Below are positions 14,744-22,203 of a stretch of DNA of 34,413 bases, piece by piece (the stretch's first letter is position 1; each line of letters starts with the position of its first letter). The DNA is taken from the IMG/VR virus record IMGVR_UViG_3300017751_000087, positions 1-34,413 of that record; one strand, 5' to 3'. Source of the stretch: a virus. The position numbers were made by a program, and so were the translations under genes. The notes below the pieces were generated by a model that was not told where the DNA came from, ran no database searches, and saw only the letters and a list, made by a program, of their open reading frames with translations.

Positions 14744-17700
14744 ATGAAAAGCGCCTTTGATAGGATGGGTGCTCAAAGCAAAGCGATAGAAGAACTCAAT
14801 GAGTCTGCTAAAGTAACCGCAGCATCGGTTACTGTTGGTGGGGATTTGTATTCGAGAATAGATGCACTTGTTACTGTACTAGAAGATATGGCTTCTGGTA
14901 AATCCGGAGGTGGAGGTAATAAGACAAGTATTAAAGAAGCTATGGCCATGGCTATCATGGCACCTACGCTAAAGCCAATAGGTACAGGTTTAGGTTATAT
15001 AGTAGAAGCACTTAACAAATTAGGACCTGACGGTGAGAAAAAGGCTAAAGCAATGGAAGGTATTGCTGGCGCTTTATCAAAACTCGGTGATGTCGGTAAG
15101 TCTATATTCGCATTCGCAGGGTATATGGCACTTTCAATTCCACTTTTAATAATAACAGCAATGGCATCGCCTTTAATAGCGATAGCTCTTTTTGCGACAA
15201 TTGGTGCAGTGATGTTAGTGGCCAAAATATTAGATAAAAAGAAGTTAAAGGCGTTAGCGCAACTTAAAAAAGTAGGTTTGGCACTTTTAGTTTTTGCTGG
15301 ATCACTGGCTTTAATATCTTTATTTATAGGACCTGCAATTAAAGGAGCTATAGGAGTTGCTATTATGTTAGGTATAATAGGTATAACCTTGAAACTACTT
15401 GATGTGTTAGGTATTTTAGATGGTAAAAGGTTAAAAGAATTTGGAACAGGAATGATGTTATTGGGTCTTGGTATATTAGCCATGGCCATTTCATTCGCAT
15501 TAGTTCAATTAATAATGCCACAAGCAATGAAAGGTGCTATATGGGCATTAGGTATTATATTAGTAATGGGATTAATGTTCTGGATGCTAGATAAGATGGG
15601 AGTTGACAAAAGTATGCGAGAAGGTATTATGGCAATTGCCATGGCAGGTATCGCTATTGTTGGTTTAGGTCTTGCATTCGCAATATTTAAGTATTTGATT
15701 CCAGACATGGAAACAATTTGGGCAGCTATTAAAATGTTAGCAATTATCGGTGGAACATTTATGGTAATAGGATTAATGCAAAAACCAATTATGACAGGTG
15801 CTAAAGCTTTATTATGGGCTTCATTGGCGATAGTAGTTGTAGCTCTTTCATTTATAATATTAAATGCATTAATTCCACCTGGAGAAATGACGCTTGAATC
15901 GTTTATGCCTCTTTTAGTAGTAGCTGGAATAGCAGCGGCTTTTGTGATCATAGGTTTAGGTGCTAGTTTAATTCAACAAGGTGCTATCGCAATGATATTA
16001 GCAGGTGTTTCTGTTATACTAATAGCTCTTGCAGTAAGAATGATTGCCAAACCTTTACAAAAAGGAGGATGGGAACTTATTGGCCAAATAGGAGCTTTAA
16101 TAGCAATGTTAGGTATAGAATTTGGTTTATTCGGTTTAGCATCTCCGTTTATTTTAGCGGGTGCAGCAGCGATGTTAGTCGCTGGTGTAGCAATGATAGC
16201 AATAGCTGGAGGTACCGCAGCGATGGGTGCAGTATTAAACAAAAGTAAAAAATTATTACAACCTGCTCCTTCTGGTGAAGGATCAAACTTGTCTGTCTTA
16301 CTAAATACAATCGGTGACGCATTTAGTATGTGGCCATGGAGAGCAGCAGGTATATTAGTTGGTGCAGCTGCAATGTTAACTGCAGGTCTTGCATTAATAT
16401 CAATCGGAGTTGGTATTAGTAAATTTCAAGTAATTTCTGAGAAAGCTGATTTACCTAAATTGGCTGAGAATATAGCATTTATGGTCGGTTCATTAGCCGT
16501 TCCTTTTAATTTAATAGGTGGAGGTGGAACACTTTCAGTTAAGGATCCAATGACTGGGAAGATGGTAGACATTAAATTCACTGGTGGTGGAGGTGGTTTC
16601 TTCGGCTTAGGCGGTAGTAATCCAGTAGCTATGGGTATTTCTTCTGTACATGGTATGGGAGCTGCATTAACCGGAATTGCTAAAGGTGTTCAAAGTATGG
16701 CTAGTCTTAAATTCCCAACAGGATTTGATAAAGAAGGTAATGCTACAGGATATGAAACATTATCCGGAGATATTTGGAAAACAGTTATTGAAAATACAGT
16801 AACTATGATTGGTTCATTAGCAGTTCCATTTGCTATGATAGGTAACGGTCTTACAATAACAGATCCAGAAACTGGTCAACAGATTAAATTACCAGGTGGT
16901 GGTAAAAAAGGACTTTTAGCTTCTATATTTGGTGGAGGTGAATCTAATCCAGTTGCAGATGGTATTTCTTCTGTACAGGGTATGGGTGAAGCTTTAACAG
17001 GTTTAGCAATGGGTGTACAAGCCATGGCATTACTTAAAATGCCTTCAGGTTTTGATCCAGAAACTGGTGAACCTACAGGATTTCAGCCATTTAATTTAGA
17101 TCACGCTAAGACAGTTACAGCAAACACTAAAACTTTGATAACAGCACTATCAGGTACTTTTGCACAAATAGGTAATTCGCCTAACGCCAAAACTAGTTGG
17201 TGGGGAGGAAAGTCTACAATACAAAAAGGTATTGATTTAGCACAAGGTATGGGAACACCTCTTAAAAACTTGGCAACAGGTGTTCAAGATATGGCTAATT
17301 TAAAATTTGCTAAAGGATACGATGCTGAAGGTAAAGCCACTGGATATTACACTATTTCAGATCTAGATAAAATTGTACCTAAGATTGAAAGAAATTCACA
17401 AATGCTAATTAAGGCACTAACAAACGTATTTACTACTATTGGTGGTAGTGATGCTGCTAAAGGTAGAGGATGGACATTCTGGAAACCTACCAAGTTTGAA
17501 AAGGGTATTAAATTAGTTGAAAAAATTGCAGATCCATTTAAGAAATTAGCGGGAGCTGCAAAGAACGCTGCAAATATAGTTAAAGATGTTAAGAACGCCC
17601 AAGAGGTTCAAGAAAAGGTTAAAGCTATGATTCAGGCTATTACTGAAGCTAGTGGAGAAAAGACAGAGTCAGAAATAAATACTTCAATTAGATTGATAAA

Positions 17701-18613
17701 TGCCTTAGGCCATAACTATAACATATTTAGTTATGCTATACCTAAAATAGTATCAGCCGTAAATAGTTTTCAAGCTAAACAAGGTAAATCATTTATGAGT
17801 GTTTTTGGTGGTGAATCAACACCTGAAACTCTAGTACCAAAACTTATGATGTTAAAAGGACTTAGCACAGCATATAATAAAATGTCTGGAGCAATTCCAA
17901 AAATGACAGCAGCTATTAATAGTTTAGCACCAGAATCTATGACGTCATTTGTTAGAATAATAGGTGGTACCACATTCTTCCCAGGACAGGCCGAAGCAAA
18001 AACAAAAATGTTTATTGTTATAGGTAAAACGTTCTCACGCATGGGTGATGCTGTTCCTAAGATTTCATCAGCCGTTAATCAACTAGATCCATTTAAGGCA
18101 ACTATTATGAAAAATATGTTTATGGGTCCAGTTAGTAAAATAAGACCGATAGCAGGTTACACTGCTCAAGCATTATTATGGAGATCTATTGGTAGAAACA
18201 TGGAAGCTAACGCCAAATCTTTCCCTGAAGTTGCAAGCGCTATTAATTCAATGGATCTTACTAAATTACAAGAGTCTCGTCAAATGTTTGAGGCACTTGC
18301 AGTTCTTTCAAGTCAAGATAGTCCAGATGATATATTAGCTGCAATGGGTGAATCATTAGAAAAAGCTTTAGAGAATCTAGCAGAAATGATTGAGAAATTT
18401 AAAACTTCTGTAAGTGAAGGTAACGAAGAAAACGCAAGCATACTTGAAAAGGCAGCAGGTGGACTTGGAAAATCAATAGGTGCATTTACTTCTGGAATTA
18501 CTGGAGGTGGAAGTGGAGGAGATTCAGCACAAGTCGTTGCAGCTATCAACAAAATGCATAGATCATTATCAGGTTCGGGTATTAGAATCAAAAACGTAGA
18601 TGATTTAGGGTAA
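14744..18613 (+). CDS. Tail tape-measure protein
   Basis: A 1289-residue protein spanning the tail lumen and setting tail length. After about 120 helical residues there is a long hydrophobic region (about residues 120-520) with a dozen candidate membrane-spanning helices (such as AGYMALSIPLLIITAMASPL and LLWASLAIVVVALSFIIL), typical of tape measures that enter the host membrane. Next come Gly-rich tandem repeats (nt 16470-17460), then a helical Lys/Ala-rich C-terminal part. The ATG at 14744 is preferred over an in-frame TTG at 14729. It is the largest gene and follows the chaperone pair, as expected. Confidence 0.88.
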   Translation: MKSAFDRMGAQSKAIEELNESAKVTAASVTVGGDLYSRIDALVTVLEDMASGKSGGGGNKTSIKEAMAMAIMAPTLKPIGTGLGYIVEALNKLGPDGEKKAKAMEGIAGALSKLGDVGKSIFAFAGYMALSIPLLIITAMASPLIAIALFATIGAVMLVAKILDKKKLKALAQLKKVGLALLVFAGSLALISLFIGPAIKGAIGVAIMLGIIGITLKLLDVLGILDGKRLKEFGTGMMLLGLGILAMAISFALVQLIMPQAMKGAIWALGIILVMGLMFWMLDKMGVDKSMREGIMAIAMAGIAIVGLGLAFAIFKYLIPDMETIWAAIKMLAIIGGTFMVIGLMQKPIMTGAKALLWASLAIVVVALSFIILNALIPPGEMTLESFMPLLVVAGIAAAFVIIGLGASLIQQGAIAMILAGVSVILIALAVRMIAKPLQKGGWELIGQIGALIAMLGIEFGLFGLASPFILAGAAAMLVAGVAMIAIAGGTAAMGAVLNKSKKLLQPAPSGEGSNLSVLLNTIGDAFSMWPWRAAGILVGAAAMLTAGLALISIGVGISKFQVISEKADLPKLAENIAFMVGSLAVPFNLIGGGGTLSVKDPMTGKMVDIKFTGGGGGFFGLGGSNPVAMGISSVHGMGAALTGIAKGVQSMASLKFPTGFDKEGNATGYETLSGDIWKTVIENTVTMIGSLAVPFAMIGNGLTITDPETGQQIKLPGGGKKGLLASIFGGGESNPVADGISSVQGMGEALTGLAMGVQAMALLKMPSGFDPETGEPTGFQPFNLDHAKTVTANTKTLITALSGTFAQIGNSPNAKTSWWGGKSTIQKGIDLAQGMGTPLKNLATGVQDMANLKFAKGYDAEGKATGYYTISDLDKIVPKIERNSQMLIKALTNVFTTIGGSDAAKGRGWTFWKPTKFEKGIKLVEKIADPFKKLAGAAKNAANIVKDVKNAQEVQEKVKAMIQAITEASGEKTESEINTSIRLINALGHNYNIFSYAIPKIVSAVNSFQAKQGKSFMSVFGGESTPETLVPKLMMLKGLSTAYNKMSGAIPKMTAAINSLAPESMTSFVRIIGGTTFFPGQAEAKTKMFIVIGKTFSRMGDAVPKISSAVNQLDPFKATIMKNMFMGPVSKIRPIAGYTAQALLWRSIGRNMEANAKSFPEVASAINSMDLTKLQESRQMFEALAVLSSQDSPDDILAAMGESLEKALENLAEMIEKFKTSVSEGNEENASILEKAAGGLGKSIGAFTSGITGGGSGGDSAQVVAAINKMHRSLSGSGIRIKNVDDLG
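16470..17460 (+). repeat. Internal protein repeats in the tape measure (4 units, about 90-112 aa)
   Basis: Four diverged units begin with related helices: FMVGSLAVPFNLIG (about nt 16479), MIGSLAVPFAMIG (16805), LITALSGTFAQIG (17135) and LIKALTNVFTTIG (17406). The first three also share a GMGxxLxxxAxGVQxMAxLK helix and a G(F/Y)DxExGxxTG turn. The repeats are conserved at protein level, with little DNA identity. Confidence 0.75.
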
Positions 18614-18662
18614 TCTCATGAAACCTTTATTTTTTGTAAAGTATAACTACTAAACAATATAA

Positions 18663-18941
18663 ATGAGAACAAGCACAACATCGCATTACAAGAGTTCAAC
18701 TATTGACGCAGCAACATATAACTTTGCAGATAAGACCTTAACTGTGGTTTTTAAATGGGCAATTTATGTTTATGAAGCAGTTGACGTGGCAACGTGGGTT
18801 AACTTTAATTCAGCAGAATCTCAAGGCAAAGCACTTAATGAGTATATTAAGGGTGAATTTGAATATACTAAACACGAAGACAACCCTCCAGGTAGTCTTT
18901 TAGATGAGCTTCCGCCAGCCGATTATCAATTAGATAATTAA
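18663..18941 (+). CDS. KTSC-domain protein, 92 aa
   Basis: Residues 1-70 fit the KTSC domain pattern: SSTIDAATYNFADKTLTVVF (small beta strands), IYVYEAVDVATWVNF, then AESQGKALNEYIKGEFEY. This domain is a small RNA-binding-like module named after lysyl-tRNA synthetase C-terminal occurrences and is common in phages. The acidic Pro-rich tail (PPGSLLDELPPADYQ) is probably disordered. It opens the small-gene array after the tape measure. A TATAACTA box lies 13 nt before the start. Confidence 0.7.
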   Translation: MRTSTTSHYKSSTIDAATYNFADKTLTVVFKWAIYVYEAVDVATWVNFNSAESQGKALNEYIKGEFEYTKHEDNPPGSLLDELPPADYQLDN

Positions 18942-18952
18942 TATATTAAATC

Positions 18953-19144
18953 ATGACAAAAGCAAGTATCGTACAAAGATTGTTAGACAAAGGTACAATC
19001 ACAGCGGAAGAAGCAGTAATTCTATTAAAAACAGAAACTGTAAATATTCCAATGTACACGCCTAATCCTTATTATTCTAGTCCAGATTGGACTGGAACTC
19101 CACCAGTTTGGTGCGAAGACAATACAACAAGCAACATCGATTAA
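18953..19144 (+). CDS. Small hypothetical protein, 63 aa
   Basis: MTKASIVQRLLDKGTITAEEAVILLK is a helical N-terminus (a SHOCT-like short helical pattern, not a firm match), followed by a Pro/Tyr/Trp-rich tail (MYTPNPYYSSPDW). It starts 11 nt after the KTSC gene, so it is probably co-transcribed. No assigned function. Confidence 0.55.
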   Translation: MTKASIVQRLLDKGTITAEEAVILLKTETVNIPMYTPNPYYSSPDWTGTPPVWCEDNTTSNID

Positions 19145-19155
19145 ATAACTTTCTA

Positions 19156-19311
19156 ATGAAAAAGCGTAATCAATCACGTGAGGAAATTAATCCCGAAGAT
19201 CGTAAGCGAAAGCTTAATTTTAAAAAGAAACGACAGCGTAATCAAGAACCAACATTTGATCATCGTCGCGTTAGAAATCTAAAAGACTTAGACGATTATG
19301 AAGAAATCTAA
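19156..19311 (+). CDS. Small very basic protein, 51 aa
   Basis: MKKRNQSREEINPEDRKRKLNF and onward: over one third Lys/Arg, so nucleic-acid binding is plausible. The start at 19156 was chosen because the longer frame from 19087 overlaps the previous gene by 58 nt and reads as low-quality sequence there. Its end overlaps the next small gene by 14 nt. Confidence 0.5.
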   Translation: MKKRNQSREEINPEDRKRKLNFKKKRQRNQEPTFDHRRVRNLKDLDDYEEI

Positions 19312-19402
19312 AATAAATTGGACACTTATTATTACATGGTCTGCTGTTATCACAGTAGCTTATTTAATTTGGTCAAATGTCTATAAAATTATTATAACAT
19401 GA
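19298..19402 (+). CDS. Single-pass membrane microprotein, 34 aa
   Basis: MKKSKINW then a hydrophobic segment LIITWSAVITVAYLIW and a short KIIIT tail: a positively charged N-terminus and one transmembrane helix. It starts within the end of the preceding gene (14-nt overlap), and its TGA overlaps the next ATG as ATGA (19399-19402). That packing supports a real gene. It could modulate the host membrane or lysis timing. Function unknown. Confidence 0.5.
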   Translation: MKKSKINWTLIITWSAVITVAYLIWSNVYKIIIT

Positions 19403-19611
19403 ATGACTTACCTGGATATTACATAAGCGATGAGTATAGAACTAATTCAAAAAGTCTTGTTCCAGGAGGATGGGATGTTGAAGTAGAATTTGATTCTTTC
19501 GAAAAAAGAATTTATTCTAACATTAAAAACACAGAAGCATACGCTAAACATATATTGGCAAATGATAAAAGTGTGAAATCAGTGACAGTAATCGGAGAAA
19601 GTAAAACATAA
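19399..19611 (+). CDS. Small hypothetical protein, 70 aa
   Basis: MNDLPGYYISDEYRTNSKSLVPGGWDVEVEF and onward: a mixed alpha/beta globular composition ending in a strand (KSVTVIGESKT). Linked to its neighbours by ATGA overlap upstream and TAATG overlap downstream (19609-19613), which implies translational coupling. No family recognised. Confidence 0.6.
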   Translation: MNDLPGYYISDEYRTNSKSLVPGGWDVEVEFDSFEKRIYSNIKNTEAYAKHILANDKSVKSVTVIGESKT

Positions 19612-19820
19612 TGAAAGAAAGAGATTTTATACACAGACACATTGAGAGCATATTAGATGTTCCTGGTGATCTTAGTTCTGGGATCAACGGTTGTATACTC
19701 GCAAGCGTATTCGATAGAGCATGTGACATCCTAGAATCAAATGGATCTAAGAAACCAAACATTGTAGATGTAATCGATGATCCAGAATGTGAATTAACAT
19801 ATTTAGTAGAAAATGGATGA
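19611..19820 (+). CDS. Small hypothetical protein, 69 aa
   Basis: MKERDFIHRHIESILDVPGDLSSG and onward: helical and acidic, with a Cys-containing middle (GCILASVFDRACDIL). The ATG shares its A with the TAA of the previous gene. Its end overlaps the next small gene at 19813. No family recognised. Confidence 0.6.
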   Translation: MKERDFIHRHIESILDVPGDLSSGINGCILASVFDRACDILESNGSKKPNIVDVIDDPECELTYLVENG

Positions 19821-19941
19821 TGATATGATATTTTGGGATGATATGTGGAACATGTCAAGTAAGAAACTAAAAAAAGCAATTAAAAATGAAGATACTACAA
19901 AAGATAGCGTGGAAGACACGCAAGTGGAACCTGAAGATTAA
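19813..19941 (+). CDS. Acidic microprotein, 42 aa
   Basis: MDDDMIFWDDMWNMSSKKLKKAIK then an Asp/Glu/Thr-rich tail. It starts 8 nt inside the preceding gene and overlaps the next by 56 nt. The long overlap makes it less certain than its neighbours, but the ATG placement fits the coupled style of the array. Confidence 0.4.
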   Translation: MDDDMIFWDDMWNMSSKKLKKAIKNEDTTKDSVEDTQVEPED

Positions 19942-20218
19942 TTTATTAGACCTATTTTTACACGACGGTGATGGGTGTTGGGGATTTACTTTATTAGAAG
20001 TAGTTCATAATTTCGAAACAAGATCTTTACTTGCATTTGAATTTAGATTACCAAATGGTGGTAATGTTAAAAAATTTAGCATTGACAATTGGGATTTCTT
20101 ATTTCTTAGAGGTTATATGTATAAACAGTGGGAAAAGTTAGATGATAGAAAAATGTGGTCAGGTCCTCTTTCCAGATGGGATGAGATGAAATTAAAGATA
20201 CTTGGAAAAATACTTTAA
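19886..20218 (+). CDS. Hypothetical protein, 110 aa
   Basis: A basic, Trp/Phe-rich protein (HDGDGCWGFTLLEVVHNF, then FSIDNWDFLFLRGYMY) with alternating beta strands. The HDGDGCWGF and DNWDFLFLRG segments look like a small antiparallel beta domain. No known motif. It is the last gene before the terminator/promoter at 20225-20275. Confidence 0.6.
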   Translation: MKILQKIAWKTRKWNLKINLLDLFLHDGDGCWGFTLLEVVHNFETRSLLAFEFRLPNGGNVKKFSIDNWDFLFLRGYMYKQWEKLDDRKMWSGPLSRWDEMKLKILGKIL

Positions 20219-20224
20219 ACTTTT

Positions 20225-20275
20225 TTAAAAATAATCAGCCAAATATTTTTTTATTTGGCTTTTTTTTGGTATATT
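20225..20275 (+). promoter_or_regulatory. Class E tripartite promoter before the LPD29-like gene
   Basis: A-box TTAAAAATAA 20225-20234, T-run 20246-20252, TATATT 20270-20275 followed by AGTAG. Spacings of 21 and 24 nt are identical to the copy before the sigma factor. Between A-box and T-run, TCAGCC is also shared with that copy. Confidence 0.75.
20237..20267 (+). terminator. Terminator nested in a class E promoter
   Basis: AGCCAAATA and TATTTGGCT form a perfect 9-bp stem with a T6 loop, followed by seven T. This is a good intrinsic terminator for the small-gene array. Its stem-loop contains the T-run of the promoter for the next gene. Confidence 0.7.
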
Positions 20276-20311
20276 AGTAGAGTAATTAAATTATTAACTA
20301 AAAGAAAAATT

Positions 20312-20749
20312 ATGCCTTACATTACAAAAGAACAAGTTAAAGCAAAGAGAAAAGCTCTTAAAGAAGCTCTTCCTGAGTACAAATTATCTATTACTACTGA
20401 ACACTATAGTGGTATTAAAGTAGCTATCATGAGAGGTCCGAGTACGTTACATGGATCCACTTATGAACAACTAAATCCTTATATAGATTATAGAGAAGAG
20501 AGATGGGACAGAGATCTTGAAGATCATGTGTCTTACCCTGAGATTGCAGATTTGATGGAGGTTATTATGCCTATATTAAACGAAGGTATTGGTGAAGGTT
20601 TTGAAGACTCTGACTATGGTCATGTACCTGACTATTATACTTGGGTTCATATTGGTAAATGGGATAAACCTTACGTCTGCACTCAAATTGCAGGTGTAGA
20701 TTTTTCGGAATCTCTTAATCAATTGGATAACTTATCAATCCTTTCATAA
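20312..20749 (+). CDS. LPD29-like domain protein, 145 aa
   Basis: The pattern AKRKALKEALPEYKLSI, then YSGIKVAIMRGPSTL resembles the LPD29-type module of phage and plasmid polyvalent proteins (R-LK-FP-x-KFSV, then I-V-W-GP). The rest is acidic with Tyr/Trp (DYGHVPDYYTWVHIGKW). Biochemical role unknown. The start at 20312 is set by the promoter box at 20270-20275. An in-frame extension from 20255 would begin inside the terminator. The start context is AAAAATT-ATG. Confidence 0.6.
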   Translation: MPYITKEQVKAKRKALKEALPEYKLSITTEHYSGIKVAIMRGPSTLHGSTYEQLNPYIDYREERWDRDLEDHVSYPEIADLMEVIMPILNEGIGEGFEDSDYGHVPDYYTWVHIGKWDKPYVCTQIAGVDFSESLNQLDNLSILS

Positions 20750-20751
20750 AA

Positions 20752-20922
20752 ATGACATTTGACGAAAGGTCTTTAGAAGCTGTAGACATTTTTGGAAAAG
20801 ATGTGGTTGACGAGGTTATTGCTATCGTCAACCTTTCTGATCCTGATGCAGCTTATGTTCAATTTGAAGACGAAGGCTTAAGTAACCACGTCTCATGTGT
20901 AGAATTTATTTACTTTAATTAA
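20752..20922 (+). CDS. Small acidic hypothetical protein, 56 aa
   Basis: MTFDERSLEAVDIFGKDVVDEV and onward, acidic, predicted helix then strands (AAYVQFED, VEFIYFN). It starts 2 nt after the preceding stop, so it is probably translated from the same class E transcript. No family recognised. Confidence 0.55.
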   Translation: MTFDERSLEAVDIFGKDVVDEVIAIVNLSDPDAAYVQFEDEGLSNHVSCVEFIYFN

Positions 20923-20928
20923 AATATT

Positions 20929-21042
20929 ATGAATAAAATTAAAAATATCATTAGAAGTATTGAAAGTATAGATATCGTTCTTATAACAGCATTTTGTTTA
21001 TACTTAGCATTTTTAATTTCTAATGTTGCAAAAATGTTTTAA
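20929..21042 (+). CDS. Single-pass membrane microprotein, 37 aa
   Basis: A basic N-terminus (MNKIKNIIRSIESID) then one transmembrane segment (IVLITAFCLYLAFLISNVA). Its TAA abuts the ATG of the next gene at 21043, which encodes an exported repeat protein. The pair may act together at the envelope, which is inference from adjacency. Confidence 0.5.
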   Translation: MNKIKNIIRSIESIDIVLITAFCLYLAFLISNVAKMF

Positions 21043-21459
21043 ATGAGATCACTTATTTTTATAACTCTTGTATTATTTACATGTGTTCTAGTAAATGCCC
21101 AATCGGTAAAAACTAAAAACACATATGGTGATGCCATCGTATATGTTGACGGTAATACACTAAAATATAAGAACATATATGGCGAAGCATTATTATACAA
21201 TGATCATGGTACTATTAAAATTAAGAACTCGTATGGCAATGCAATCTATTATTTAGACGGTAATACTGTAAAACATAAAAATAATTATGGTGCTCATGTT
21301 TTCTATTTTGACAACAACACAATCAGAAGTAAAAATAAGTACGGTGAAGCATTGTATTATTTAGATGGAAATACGTTAAGATATAAGAACAAATACGGTA
21401 GAGCTATTTATTATTTTGAAGGTATTCCAAAACTATGGGTGATAATTTGTTTAATATAA
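21043..21459 (+). CDS. Secreted 18-residue tandem-repeat protein, 138 aa
   Basis: A signal peptide (MRSLIFITLVLFTCVLVNA, probable cleavage before Q20) is followed by five 18-residue repeats and a partial sixth, consensus KNxYGxAxYYLDGNTxxx. Tyr, Gly, Asp and Asn are regularly spaced, suggesting a small beta-solenoid or beta-hairpin array outside the inner membrane. The C-terminus after the last repeat (GIPKLWVIICLI) does not fit and is hydrophobic, so the end may be eroded or frameshifted. Role unknown. Envelope protection, superinfection exclusion or a host-derived periplasmic protein are possible. Confidence 0.7.
   Translation: MRSLIFITLVLFTCVLVNAQSVKTKNTYGDAIVYVDGNTLKYKNIYGEALLYNDHGTIKIKNSYGNAIYYLDGNTVKHKNNYGAHVFYFDNNTIRSKNKYGEALYYLDGNTLRYKNKYGRAIYYFEGIPKLWVIICLI
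21115..21423 (+). repeat. 54-bp coding repeats (5.7 copies)
   Basis: Units begin at 21115, 21169, 21223, 21277 and 21331, with a partial at 21385. Each encodes KN-x-YG followed by a YY/VY-x-DGNT turn. DNA has diverged while the protein pattern holds, so this is an old, selected repeat. Confidence 0.85.
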
Positions 21460-21495
21460 TTGTAAATTTCCTAGAAAGTATGTAATTATACTTAT

Positions 21496-21681
21496 ATGGA
21501 AAACAAAATAAAAACACCTATTACCGAATTGATAGAACAATTCGAGTCTGAGCTACATCACGATAACGTAAATTTAGGTTTACAATATGCTATTGCGATT
21601 TCAAAAAGAATGCTCAAGAAAGAACAAAAAATAATGTGCTGGTTTGCTAGAGAATGGCACACAATTAAAACAGAACACTAA
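21496..21681 (+). CDS. Small hypothetical protein, 61 aa
   Basis: MENKIKTPITELIEQFESELHHDNV and onward, helical, with AISKRMLKKEQKIMCWFAREW near the C-terminus. Its TAA overlaps the following ATG (TAATG at 21679-21683), implying coupling to the nuclease-like gene. No function can be assigned. Confidence 0.6.
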   Translation: MENKIKTPITELIEQFESELHHDNVNLGLQYAIAISKRMLKKEQKIMCWFAREWHTIKTEH

Positions 21682-22106
21682 TGAAAGAACTATTTAAAGA
21701 AAGAGTTGATTATAATAAACTCGGAGGAAAAGAACAAGAAGTTTACAATTTTGCCAAAACAGCAGCAGTTCTTGTAGAATACGGCTTTGCATGCTCTCAG
21801 ATCACTGCAGATAAACACGGTGCTGACATGATAGCATATCATATAGATACAGCTACTCCATATTCGATTCAGTTAAAAGGATCAAGGGCAACACTAGATC
21901 GTAAGTATTCTGGTAAAAACATTTGGATAGCATACACAGATCGTAAAACAAATGAGCTTTGTCTTTATAACCATGATCAAGCAGTAAAGATATTCGAAAA
22001 AACTAAATCAGGTCAATGTGATACTTGGAAAAACAAAGGATGGTACAGTGGGATGAGTATGCATAAACATTTTGAAGAAACTATTACTCGTTTGAAAATA
22101 AATTGA
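21681..22106 (+). CDS. Putative PD-(D/E)XK nuclease-fold protein, 141 aa
   Basis: A helix (EQEVYNFAKTAAVLVEYGF) is followed by GADMIAYHID, a turn, then SIQLKGS. The spacing of Asp in GAD and the Q-x-K on the next strand fits the D-(Q/E)xK core of restriction-endonuclease-like folds. A further IWIAYTDR strand and LCLYNHDQAV follow, as in many type II-like or resolvase-like domains. It could be a resolvase, homing-type or defence-related nuclease. The catalytic assignment is by motif only. Confidence 0.5.
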   Translation: MKELFKERVDYNKLGGKEQEVYNFAKTAAVLVEYGFACSQITADKHGADMIAYHIDTATPYSIQLKGSRATLDRKYSGKNIWIAYTDRKTNELCLYNHDQAVKIFEKTKSGQCDTWKNKGWYSGMSMHKHFEETITRLKIN

Positions 22107-22153
22107 AAATAAACGCGTAAAAGTTTTTTATTGTCGATTATTTGTGGTATATT
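22103..22153 (+). promoter_or_regulatory. Class E tripartite promoter before 22204
   Basis: A-box variant TTGAAAATAA 22103-22112, T-run 22124-22129 then ATTGTC, TATATT 22148-22153. Spacings are 21, 24 and 45 nt. TTTTTTATTGTC is shared letter for letter with the exonuclease-gene copy. Confidence 0.75.
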
Positions 22154-22168
22154 AGTAGTATACTAATG

Positions 22169-22182
22169 GAGGTTACTACCTC
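22169..22182 (+). other. Short leader hairpin
   Basis: GAGGT-TACT-ACCTC, a 5-bp stem in the 5' leader between the class E promoter and the ATG at 22204. The only GGAGG-like sequence near a start in this region is buried in it, and it lies too far from the ATG to be a ribosome site. Confidence 0.35.
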
Positions 22183-22203
22183 TTTCACTAAAAAAACAAA
22201 ATT

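Noticed and set aside
14995-16242. Long open frames on the minus strand opposite the tape measure (14995-15489, 15505-15951, 15973-16242)
   Set aside because: They mirror the Ala/Ile/Gly-rich tape-measure coding sequence, giving Ile/Pro/Ala-rich low-complexity products. No start context or promoter, and they lie antisense to a certain gene.
19087-19155. Upstream extension of the basic small gene at 19156
   Set aside because: Overlaps the previous gene in another frame for 58 nt. The ATG at 19156 with AAAAAGCG after it fits the array spacing better.
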